This document shows, in pieces, positions 38,760-48,817 of a stretch of 64,000 nucleotides of DNA; the stretch's first letter is position 1; every line of letters begins with the position of its first letter. The notes beneath the pieces were generated by a model that was not told the origin of the DNA, made no database searches, and was given only the letters and a program-made list of their open reading frames with translations. The translations under genes and the position numbers were made by a program. The DNA comes from Capitella teleta (lineage: Eukaryota > Annelida > Polychaeta > Capitellidae): positions 113,503 through 177,502 of the forward strand of contig KB295515.1 of assembly GCA_000328365.1 (NCBI GenBank). The letters are read 5' to 3'.

Positions 38760-40150
38760 CAAGATTGTGGCTTTGTTATATATATATCATTTATTTCGTT
38801 CGTTACAGTAATTAAATGAAGAGGAATGTACCTAAAAGGGTGTTCTTTTTGCTTGCTTTTGTAAATTGTGAGATTTCTGGAAGATTTATAATAACAGCAA
38901 ATCTGTGATGATATACAATGCATATACAATGTGAGCTTTCCTTAAGTACTTATTAAGTGCAGCTTAAAATAATTATACAATCTAATTGTGTGTTTTTTGT
39001 TTGTTTTTTTTTGTCGAATTTCTACTTAGCTATTTGGCTATCGCAATGCATTTTCATTGAGTTTCTCTTAAAGATGTATGATATAGTATTGCTCAAATAG
39101 ATTTTTGGTTTGTGGATGTTTTATTTCTTTAAAAGTAATTTTTATGATTTTATAATTTTTTTTGCATTTTATGTTTCATTCCTGTTCCAAACTTTGTGGA
39201 TTTGTGCAATTCTTTCAAGTTCTTTATTTTTCCATGTATTGTTAAGCAAATAAACTTCATAGTGGATTACATCTGTAAAAAAAGTAAGTGGAACCCCCAA
39301 AAATTGCAACAAAAGGTTTTTCAACAGTTTCGGGTAGTGTTTGGGGTGCTTAAGGAGGAAAAAAAATGTTTACCGAAATGTGACGTGGGGTATATATATA
39401 TCAAATTAGGGCACTGGAAATATTGCATTGATGCTAACTTAAGATTGATTGAATTATGTAATATGCATGAAAACCCATGTCCATGGCCACGCCATGGTTG
39501 GAGATAGGGATTATTTTCAAGAGTGCAAACTTCATGTTGTGATGTTGTATACTGGTTTTATATGATTTGAAAGGGTTATACCTACTCAGTGCACCTGTAG
39601 GGGTTTCCTGATGATTATTTATGATTGAATCATGTAACATACATGATCATACATGAAACCGCTGTCCATGACCACGCCATGGCCGGTGGAGATAGGAGTC
39701 ATGACGCACTTTTTACAGACGCAAGAAGAATAGCGTTCCTCTATTCCTTTTAAGTGCGTTATGATTATAACAAGTACTAGAGTTCAAAATTCAGTCGGAT
39801 ACTGTAAAATGTAACATCCAGAGATTCATGTGCTTTTCGGTAATCAAAATAGTTATTTTGTTCATTTCTTCAGTATATCCCTCCAGTGGGATCGAACTAT
39901 GATTTTATTTGTGGTAGAATAGTTTGTTTGTTTGCTTCTCGGCAACTTGGAAGTCAGAGGTTGGGACTCGGAATTACGAGGTCGGCATCTCGGGAACTAG
40001 CTGCATTCAATCATTCTCATTCTGTAGCCATAATCATGATATTTTGTGGGGATGATGTCCTTATAGTTATCAGTTATAGCAATAGGAGTCTTGGAACGAG
40101 ACTACTCGAGAACCATCATACTAATTATCAATATAGAGTCTTGGAACGAG
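38760..40150. other. Intergenic DNA with direct repeats
   Basis: No gene recognised. A diverged direct repeat of about 65-75 bp lies at 39446-39510 and 39622-39698, both with TGATTGAAT.ATGTAA, CCATG.CCACGCCATGG and GGAGATAGG. A 21-bp repeat AGAGTCTTGGAACGAGACTA-like occurs near 40085 and 40135. ORFs 39196-39507 and 39886-40230 lack domains. Confidence 0.45.
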
Positions 40151-40163
40151 ACTACATCATACC

Positions 40164-40284
40164 TAGCTCCCCAAATCGTAGCGTAGTGTATCTGTATATA
40201 CTACGCTACTGCATGAACAGGTCTATGTAAGGTCGACTATTTTAGAGCAATATCAAGAAGTACTCTGATACCCTTGGGGAGCTA
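40164..40284. mobile_element. MITE with TAGCTCCCCAA ends and 9-bp target duplication
   Basis: Perfect 11-bp inverted ends (TAGCTCCCCAA and TTGGGGAGCTA) enclose 121 bp. The flanks are identical CATCATACC (40155-40163 and 40285-40293), a clear target duplication of 8-9 bp, as hAT-type elements make. Inside is a 10-bp perfect hairpin, GTAGCGTAGT / ACTACGCTAC. Related to 28387-28454. Confidence 0.75.
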
Positions 40285-40450
40285 CATCATACCATGAGAT
40301 CAGTCTCATCAGACCGAGATGTTGAGATTTAATTCCAACTCCTGTATTTTGCGACTTCGGAATACTGGAATAGGGATCTGCCTAGCTGACATACTACAGC
40401 GAGCCCAATGAGGTATACAGACCTCGCCCGAAAATCTGTGCTAGGGTCTG

Positions 40451-40576
40451 CCTAAAACCCTAAAACGAGTTTGTTTGCCCTAAAACGAGTTTGTTTGCCC
40501 TAAAATGACTTGTTTGCCCTAAAACGAGTTGCCAAAGTCATTTTAGGGCAAACGTGTCATTTTAGGGCAAACATGA
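40451..40576. repeat. 20-bp tandem array turning into inverted copies
   Basis: Four units of about 20 bp (CCCTAAAACGAGTTTGTTTG type) run forward from 40458, followed by two units in inverse orientation (GTCATTTTAGGGCAAAC type) up to 40576. The junction can fold into a strong hairpin. No coding role is apparent. Confidence 0.75.
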
Positions 40577-40988
40577 ACTTGTTTAGACACACCGCTGGAA
40601 ATAGCAAAAAATTTGGAGACCAAAAACGCTCACTGCGCCGATATAACGAAATTAGAGCAGAGGTATCACCGCCAGGCGGGAGGCCGGGGTCCACACTGAA
40701 GCTGAAGCCATTGCTTAGGAGATTTGTAAAATCGCTTTGCTGTATATGCAGAACGCATAATAAACAGATATTTGGGAAGGAAATAGGAATGAGATATCGT
40801 CAGAGACATGCCGTTGTATATTTTTAGCTATATTTTTACACCTGGGCTGATTGAATGATGAGTTTAAAGTCCTGAATAACTATCGATACTCATGTATTGG
40901 GTAAAAAAACACCTTTGAAACAGCTTTGAAACTTTTTAATTTCTTTGCTTTTTTGGGGTTTTTTTGGCGATTGTGAAATGTTTTTAGG

Positions 40989-41107
40989 TGGTTGTTCAGT
41001 CGGCTTGACAGGCTGACTGCAATCTTATGCCAACCGTGGAGGTTGAAGAATTCCGGGCCTTCCCGTATCACCCGAATGGGTTGGGTGGAGCCGTAAAACC
41101 CCATCAT
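40989..41107 (+). repeat. SINE family A, shortened copy
   Basis: Contains CTGCAATC.TATGCC.ACCGTGG and the tail CGTATCACCCGAATGGGTTG then GGAGCCGTAAAACCCCATCA, both found at 60022-60352, but lacks most of the centre including the B box. A truncated or internally deleted plus-strand copy. Confidence 0.7.
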
Positions 41108-41779
41108 GCCTCATGACTTGTAGACAACCCAATTTCAGCACATTCACAGAGTTTTTAAGATCATGCAGACATCTTGATTCTAGTGAACGACGATGCCCAC
41201 AGTGTCAGAGTGAGACTGTCAAAGCTGTCAGAGATCTGAAGGAATACTACAATTATACCATAGTAATTGGTGCTAAGAACATGCATGCCGGGCAGTAAAT
41301 GACAGTCATTTCTTAATTAAATTCGTAGTTTAGCTAAGCAATGTAGCCAAGAGAGGAAATTAACAATCAAACACAAGTCCAGCGACTTAATTAGCTCAAG
41401 AGTTTTTTGTTTACTCCAACTTGGCTGGCTGACAGCGCTGAGAAAGACGCTGCGTTATTGCTTATCACGCAAAGAAATGAATATATAGTTCGATTTTAAG
41501 GGCAACACAACTAATGGTACTATATGGTATTCGCTATTTCCCATGGATAGCTGATTTCCTATACAACCGGAAACTACACAGTCGTGTACTCAAAGGTATC
41601 ACAGACGTCTGGGATCTCTTGTGGTGTCCAGACCCTGAAACAAGAGGCGAGCGATCGCTCATGCACGCCATCGCTCGCGCAAAATTGCAAACAGGCGAGT
41701 GACTGATTTTACGCCTAGCCCTAAGAAAATCGTTCGCACCAAAATTGTGTGCCTGCAACGACAACGGCCGATCTTTGTC
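41108..41779. other. Unassigned sequence before the LINE fragment
   Basis: No gene recognised. ORF 41514-41702 has no known domain, though it may be an eroded upstream part of the LINE reading that follows. Confidence 0.35.
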
Positions 41780-42490
41780 AAACGTGAGACGGAAACTCTG
41801 GCTTCTGGTCGTTTTGGGGTCTGGGTGTCCCCCAAGGCTCTGGTCTATCCTCTCTACTATTTCTGTTGTATATAAATGATATCACCCACTGTTCCGCTGG
41901 CAAAAAATTTGTCCTCTTTACTGATGACACCAATATCTTTATGAGCGACAGAGACGTTGACAGAACTGTTTTCTGAATAAACGCTGAACTTTCTTAACTG
42001 CACATGGTTTTGTGCTAATAAACTGTCTATCTCTGTATAAATCTCTCTATCTCTAAAAAAAAACAAAACCCATGTGATGTACTTCACCTTCAATCACCCT
42101 CTGCCAACCTCCTCAGTGCTCATAGCCTCAAACCCAATATCTAGAAACAGTAAAATCCACCATGTTTTTAGGAATTAAAATCGATTCAAAACTCTGTTGG
42201 GACCAACATATCGCAATGATAAAGAACAAAATATCAAAAGTGTCAGTGCCATTTCAAAAATCTCCTTGAAGTTTCTACACTAAAAAAATTATATTATGCT
42301 TTTGTCTTCCCCTATCTATTTTACTGTATTGACATGTGGGGAAAAACAGCCTGATGCCACCTCAACTTACTGCTTAAAGCACAAAATTTTTGTTGTTGCA
42401 CCATTCTCAATGCTCCTCCTGAATATTCTCCATTTGTTCAACAACTTAATATCCTTTAAATGGGTCAAATATATACCTACTCCCTCTTTA
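41780..42490 (+). mobile_element. LINE reverse-transcriptase fragment, decayed
   Basis: Plus-strand translations in shifting frames give pieces of a non-LTR reverse transcriptase: YINDITHCSAGKKFVLF then TDDTNIFMSD (catalytic F-A-DD motif region, here F-T-DD), WFCANKL, KTHVMYF, then SKLCWDQHIAMIKNKISK and FPYLFYCIDMWGKTA. The order matches the palm to thumb of CR1/Jockey-type LINEs. At least several frameshifts separate them, and the 5' part is missing. It is directly followed by the inverted TTAA MITE copy. Confidence 0.7.
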
Positions 42491-42509
42491 TAAATTCTCG
42501 CATGGCTCT

Positions 42510-42929
42510 ACGAAACGAAAGTGTCAGTATTGCGCATGCGTGGTGCACTCTGGCTGACCTTTTTACTGTTTCAGGATGAGAAACATGGTAGGTGTCCTAG
42601 AAAATTGCCTGTTAAAATAAGAAAAATAGTGAAAAATATTTTTTTTTCGTGCCTGACTGGTGGCAAAATGATTATTCTATCTATTTCCGAAAATAAAATA
42701 AAAAAATATCCAGGGGTTTAGTCGCAGGACACGCTGATATGACGAGGCCCATTGTAAATGGGGAACTCAGTGTTTCATCACAGCTGCTGACGTCACGCCT
42801 AGTTAGCAATATATCTCCGGCGAAATCGTTAGGGATGATATTCCTTGTGTGGGCCAGGCATAGGAATCATTTTTGGTGCATCAAATAACGACTCAAAGTC
42901 CATTTTTAACCAGTTCTCCCTCCCTTTAA
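42510..42929. mobile_element. Partial second copy of the TTAA MITE
   Basis: Reverse orientation copy of about 2196-2590. The end AGTTCTCCCTCCCTTTAA with TTAA at 42926-42929 is preserved. The other end is lost next to the LINE fragment. Internal hallmarks include GGCCAGGCATAGGAATC and GACGTCACGCC. Confidence 0.8.
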
Positions 42930-43097
42930 TTCCGAGTTGTTGAGAAGGAAAGAACACACCATTAGTCTAGTTATTGACTCCTCTTCAAAGAATATGTTTT
43001 CAACTTTTTATACAAAGTTGAGCCGTCTTCCATAAGAGGCGTAAATTTTCAATCCTCTTGTCACAGTCTATAGTGTAATTGAGCTGCTGGCAAATGT

Positions 43098-43251
43098 TTA
43101 CATTCTGCGTTGTTCGCCGTTGGCAGCATTATCCAGAGTGAAGGTAGATCCATCCTCCGTAGTGATATCAAATTTGCTCAGCAGTTCAGCATATAAGTTG
43201 TTGTGGCATCCACAACTATTAACACACTCCAAAACTTGTGCCGTATGGATG
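43098..43251 (-). CDS. Possible orphan terminal exon
   Basis: After an AAATAACAG acceptor-like site, 50 codons stay open to a TAA stop, reading IHTAQVLECVNSCGCHNNLY and later FDITTEDGSTFTLDNA and EQRRM. The composition (polar, Cys-rich start) looks coding rather than random. No family recognised, and the upstream exon is not certain: 43446-43390 (IGICSVDGDIDE then GTTAGT) is one candidate. It could also be a remnant of a vanished gene. Confidence 0.3.
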
Positions 43252-43705
43252 CTGTTATTTCTTTCCTGGGTCATTTGGATGAATTAGAATTGTCATTTTA
43301 AGCTCTTTCCAAAATGATATTTTTATGAGGTGCTTCCATTTGCCTGACTGGGTATATGGTGTATCCTTAGGGAACCGGGATAAAACATACGGTACGGACA
43401 TACTAACCTCATCAATGTCGCCATCAACCGAACAGATTCCAATCAAGTATGATGTCCATGCTGTGCATATATATGTTGGTCATTTAAATTATCTCTTAAC
43501 AAGTTAACATAAGTATTAAGAACTTGTTAGTCTCTTGATTTGCTCACTCGCTCATCTTCATCATGCTTTCATGAGCAAGAGTTGTTACTGATCATTCTTC
43601 TCACAATATCATTTGCAAATCAGCGCAATCGGAGAGCTAATAACTCATGTCTTTTCTTTTATCTGCAGAATTTTGCAAGAGGATTGTACCCCATTCATCA
43701 GGATC

Positions 43706-45176
43706 ATGGCGAGTGACAATTTACCTGTGAGTGTATGCAGCAATGAGAATATACAACTTCATGCTATTAATATTATCTAATTTTTTTTCCTCAGGTTGGA
43801 GCATCCCAAGATGGTGAGTTCTGGCAATTCAAAACCTTTCTGCATGTACATTAATGTGTTAATTCACAACCTATGATAAATATTGAATAATCATTTCAGC
43901 CAACCAGAAGAGGTTTCAGTGTCCAATTTGTAACCAAGAGTTCAGTGCTCTGTACCTTCTACGCCGTCATTATCCAACCCACACAGGAGAGCGCAACTTC
44001 AGCTGCGACATTTGCGGAGATAAATTCCTCCGATCGAGTGCCCTCAGTCGACATAAAAGCGTGCATAATTCTGAAACTCCGTTCAAATGTTCAGAATGCC
44101 AGAAGGGGTTCAAGCGTTCAACCAGTCTGCACTCGCACATGAAGACGCACAACGCCACCAAGGACCATGTGTGTGTGCAATGTGGCAAGGGGTTTCATCA
44201 GAAAGTGCATCTTGTGAATCATATGCACACGCACACCAAACAGAGGCCATTCACCTGCAAAGAGTGTGGCGCTGGCTTCAATCAAGGGGCGAACCTCAGA
44301 GTGCATGTCCAGAGGAATCACTCAGGCGGGATGGTGCAGAGGTTTATTTGCCGCTGGTGTGGTGAGCGCTTTGAGCAAAGGAAAGCACTACGCTCACATG
44401 AATTGGAGGTGCATTTTGATGCTAATGATGGTGTGAATATTCATGAGAAGGATGAGGTCAAAGTTGATGTGCCGCCTGAGGAGAAGGAGGAGGTGATTAC
44501 TGAGGAAAAGGATGCGACAGATGATGTCATAAACATATTTATTGACAAAGAATCAACTATAAACACTGAGAATTTAAGCGATCCGTTTGCCAATGATCTG
44601 ATTAAAACTAATGACAAAGAATCAACTATAAACACTGAGAATTTAAGCGATCCGTTTGCCAATGATCTGATTAAAACTGCACAGAGTGCAATTACAGTTA
44701 TGAATAACTCAAAACCGAAACGGAAGTCAACACCTGATTGGGCGCTGAAGTGGATGCGCGGACAAGCACAGAACTGTCGGGCGGCTCCCAGCATTCATTC
44801 CATGACCATGCTCACGCCCAAGGATTTCGCTTCTTCAACTCCAGTTGGAACTGCTGCTCAACAAACGGGGGAATTGATGACTAAAACGTGGATCGACTTG
44901 AGGCATGATCGACCGAAAAATGTTGCATTTGCTTCTATGCCTCTGCCATCTTCCAAAAAAGAATCTGATTTGACTTTCAGTGCAAGTGCGGCTCTGAAAA
45001 CCATCAAGCGAAAGCATGAACCCAATTCTGAGGCTGGATCTCCAGCTGCCAGCGCACTTCCCAGTCAAGCATTTAAGCCGGCAGATTCTGTTTCTGATTC
45101 GAACAAAATTGCCTCCAATAAACTTCTTTTACTTATTAATGATTCTAATGCAACTCAAACTTTTAGCTCTATATGA
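43706..45176 (+). CDS. C2H2 zinc-finger protein, six fingers
   Basis: Three coding exons, 43706-43726 (MASDNLP), 43795-43813 and 43900-45176, join in frame to 438 aa. The large exon opens with six C2H2 fingers in tandem (first Cys of each at CPIC, CDIC, CSEC, CVQC, CKEC, CRWC), covering about residues 18-185, with TGE-type linkers eroded after finger 1. This suggests a sequence-specific nuclear DNA-binding protein. The rest is disordered: an acidic stretch with KDEVKVDVPPEEKEE, a perfect 23-residue tandem duplication (DKESTINTENLSDPFANDL units, 69 bp each at 44543 and 44612), then basic and Ser-rich parts with KPKRKS and IKRKHEP as possible nuclear signals. A 5' UTR exon border (CTGCAG) is seen at 43670. 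A SINE starts immediately after the stop codon. The target is unknown. Confidence 0.88.
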
Positions 45177-45179
45177 GTT

Positions 45180-45535
45180 GATGGAGGCCGTGATGAAACT
45201 GTGGTGGAGCGCTCGCCTAGCGTGCAGAGGGTTGTGTGTTCGATTCCCGGCCGGGCAGCTTACCGGGTTAGAATTTCGTGCCCTGAAAATCCCAATGTTC
45301 ATCACATCATGACACATGGCATAGTGTCAAATTGTGGTTGAAAGAAGACGGTATTGTCATCGCCTGAGTGGTTGCTCCTTCAATGTTGATGCAACGCTTG
45401 TGATCATAGCTCGCTGAGGGCTTACGTGTTAAGTCAGGGGGTCCTGTAATCAGGGATAAGTTGTTCGGAACCGCATATAGAAGCCCAAGTGCAATGTTGC
45501 GGTATATAAATCAATAATTTATTTATTATTATATA
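45180..45535 (+). repeat. SINE family B, tRNA-derived
   Basis: The head GTGGTGGAGCGCTCGCCTAG followed by GTTCGATTCCC has the A and B boxes of a tRNA gene. The body includes ATGTTCATCACATCATGACA and TGTCATCGCCTGAGT, matched at 61258-61575. It ends in an AT-rich tail after 45500. It begins four bases beyond the zinc-finger stop codon, so that gene's 3' UTR is probably SINE-derived. Confidence 0.8.
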
Positions 45536-48500
45536 TGATCAGAGAGTTTATTATTACTATATTCATAATAATTATAATTCGTATTATTTTATTCATTCAA
45601 CCTATGTTATTGATTTTGTATTTGTAAAGGGTATTGTGTATTCATATCAATTCAATGTGCAATTTTCTGTGAGAGCATCATGGCTGTGTCGCAACATGAG
45701 GTACTAGTACTAAACAGGCCCTATACATCATGTGTCCCTATGGAAAATTATAATATATGGTGTATCATATTCCACCCCCCCTCGCGCCTCCAAATAAAAT
45801 TTCCAAATGTACAGCGTACAATACATAAATGTGTTGAATAACTTACATTTTGGGATTGTCTTTTCTGCAATAAAATTATTCCCCGATTTATAATTTTTTC
45901 ATGTATAGTTAATTATTCCACGTTTCCGACTCTTCAATTTGTGACCATCCACCCCGGAAACTGCGAGTCGCCAATTCACTTATAATTATAATTATATATA
46001 ATATTATAATATATAATTATATAATATATTATAATATTCACGTATAAGTATAATTATTCATGCAGTCATAGATATGGGGATTAATTTCATATTGCATAGC
46101 TACAAAATTAATGCTCATAGTTTTGGTTCTGAGATTTACCCAATTTATTCCGTAAAAATGTTGAGATCCACAGAAAAATCATTACTTGAATTGTAAACAA
46201 AATTATCTCCATGCACGCACTTGTTCGTATAATTCTTTCTGATTATTGAACATCACCTACAATACCATTGTCTAACGAGCAGACGACGCCACACCACCAG
46301 TGCGGCCAACTGGGTGTCACACAATGCTAAAATTACATCAAGAAAACTGAGAGCAAAGGCAAAAAAGGTAACCAGTTGAACAAAGACATAAAATTGGGCT
46401 TTTGAAGATGAGATCATTAATTAATCCTTCGTGAAATATTTTCTTGCCATAAAATTACATGTACATGTATATCGGTTGGTACGCCATAGCCGCCTTAGCT
46501 ATATACAAAAGACTTGTAGCCACTAGGCCTACGTGAAGTGTCAAGTGTCAATGCTTTACAGTGCGCAATCCACGCAGGCCGCGCACCCGGGTCTCCCGCC
46601 TTGGTTTATCCAAAAAAATGGCGATGACTAAGCGTCACACTTCGCTGCGTTCTTTTTTTTTTTTTTTTTTCTTTTTTTTCTTTTTGTGTTTTTTTAATAT
46701 TTTTTTTATTTTTATTTTTTTTTATCTGCGGGCCCGATTGGAGCTTCTGTGATTAAATCCACAGGGAAAATTAGCATCCCTAACAGAACTCTGAAAAGAA
46801 ATTGTAAATCAACCTATCGTTGAAATTATTTCTCCGCGAGAAAACAAGACAACTAACAACACAGACAGAAAATTCACGGAGTATAAAATTCAGATGCAGT
46901 ATCCTTGCTTGCTCGATCTGCGTCAGTGTCATTTCTTTCTATTCCTTGGTCATGACAGCCAGTTGAGATATGAAGGTTTCACATAGATAGTGCTATATAT
47001 AGCCCTCGCTCGTTAATTAATTGATCTCGAAAATTTGACTCTGGTGCCATATTTTGCATCTAATCGTTCTCGCGATTTTTCCTACTTTGTCATTTTTTGA
47101 CATGCTGTTGCATTGCATGGCTTCATGCAATTCAAGGCACTTCCTTTTCGCCTTTTCTATCACTGAGCCGCTTTTTGATTAGTTGCATGAGAGCCATAAT
47201 ATGTCATACGGAAATGTTGTTCATGATATAACAAATATTATTTTGTTAAATGTACTTTTGACCGGTCAAGAGAATTGCAGTCCCAATTCTGCTGGAACGC
47301 GGCACCCTCCTTCTTCCTCTATGGTGTTGCCCATTCAGTTCGATTCTTCTCCGTTCTTCCCATGCTCTTTCCTCTCCGTCATTAGCTCTATATGCAGTTG
47401 CATTGGCGTGTCTTTTCTGAGTTCAGCAGTCAAATGAATTCCACCATTCCGATTTATTAATGCTGCAATTAACACAAATCGATGGCAGTTTAACCTGAGT
47501 TACTACTTTGAAATAAAAGTAAGGAAGCAATTTATAGGTCATTAGCGAATGAGCCCGATAACAGGACATTGATTTAATGATACGTCCGTAAATACGGGCA
47601 ATTGCCATCCAGCTTTAATTCTGGGTAATTGACCAAGATAAGGGCTCTACTATCACATCAAATATAAGAGCCAATTTCCCTTTATTCTCTATCTTTGATG
47701 TCTCCTTAATTGTCGTGCAGGTGACATAATACGGCTCAAGTTTATAATCGTATACATGTATATATGAAGTATAGTTCTCATCATTTTTGCACCATTTTTC
47801 TGAACTTTTGCACCGTGTGAATGGCTTCCCTGGTGGATAAACTCGATATCACTCAGCAGTCATGTGAAATCAGAGCTGAATTAATTATCTGTGTTCTCCT
47901 AAGTATAATAATTATATGATGGAGACTCCCTGATGCTGAGACAAGGGCATACTTAAAGTCATTTAGGTTGTATAGTCAATGCTAATGTATTACGATGCAC
48001 TGTTCATGACCGTGCAATGGTTTTGTTTCAGCTATTTCACTATCTTTGATATTATGGTTTTAGGTATAATACCACTGCATTAACAAAGATCATATCGTGT
48101 ACCAATTTAAATGCAAGCGTGAGAAAAGCAAGACTGTTAACATGACAGACGACAAGCTGATGCCTCTGTAAATTACTGGAATTCTCCCGGATCAGAGCTG
48201 ACATTTCGCTGATATGCTACATTCGCTTCCGAGAAATCTCCCTCCTGATGAAACCCAAACATAAAAAGCCTTTCCTGTCTCAATGTTTACCCTACAATTA
48301 TAAGAAGAAGGAAAAGAAGAAGCGATGGGACTTGATTTCAAGGAAATAACACAAGAGATGGTGGGTGGTACGGTGCTTAGTTGAAGGTCTAATGAGAATT
48401 TAGCTCGTGTGCACATGCTAATATAAATATATACCGTCATGCATGTCTAATTGCTGCATACATGCATGATTCCACAATAATAATAATTATGGGTGGATCT

Positions 48501-48817
48501 ACGTAAACCCCAAATCCGTCGTGACTGGCACTCGGGGAGCCCATATGACGGTATTTCATTTGATTTGTAAGCAGTGAGCAGCTTAACAACTATGACGATT
48601 ATTTAAACTCAATTTCGGGGTGTTACGGTTATTGTAGAACATGCAAGTTGCGGGCGTATCCAATTTTTGGTCTTGGTGATTACGCTCGATCGTAAATCCG
48701 CTCGTACCAGTGCCAAAGAAACTCGGATTCGGTTCGATCTCATTGATGGCTTCCTGGGCGAAACCTAAAAGTGACCGAGCGTCATGATTCTAGTTTCAGA
48801 AGGATTCAGACGTCACC
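45536..48817. other. Gene-poor intergenic DNA
   Basis: No gene recognised over 3.3 kb. It holds an AT-palindromic stretch at 45982-46036, a T-rich run at 46650-46725 that creates a poly-Phe ORF artefact, and scattered small ORFs without domains (47183-47437, 48192-48440). Confidence 0.5.

Noticed and set aside
44441-44794. 117-codon minus-strand ORF
   Set aside because: Antisense of the duplicated acidic segment of the zinc-finger gene.
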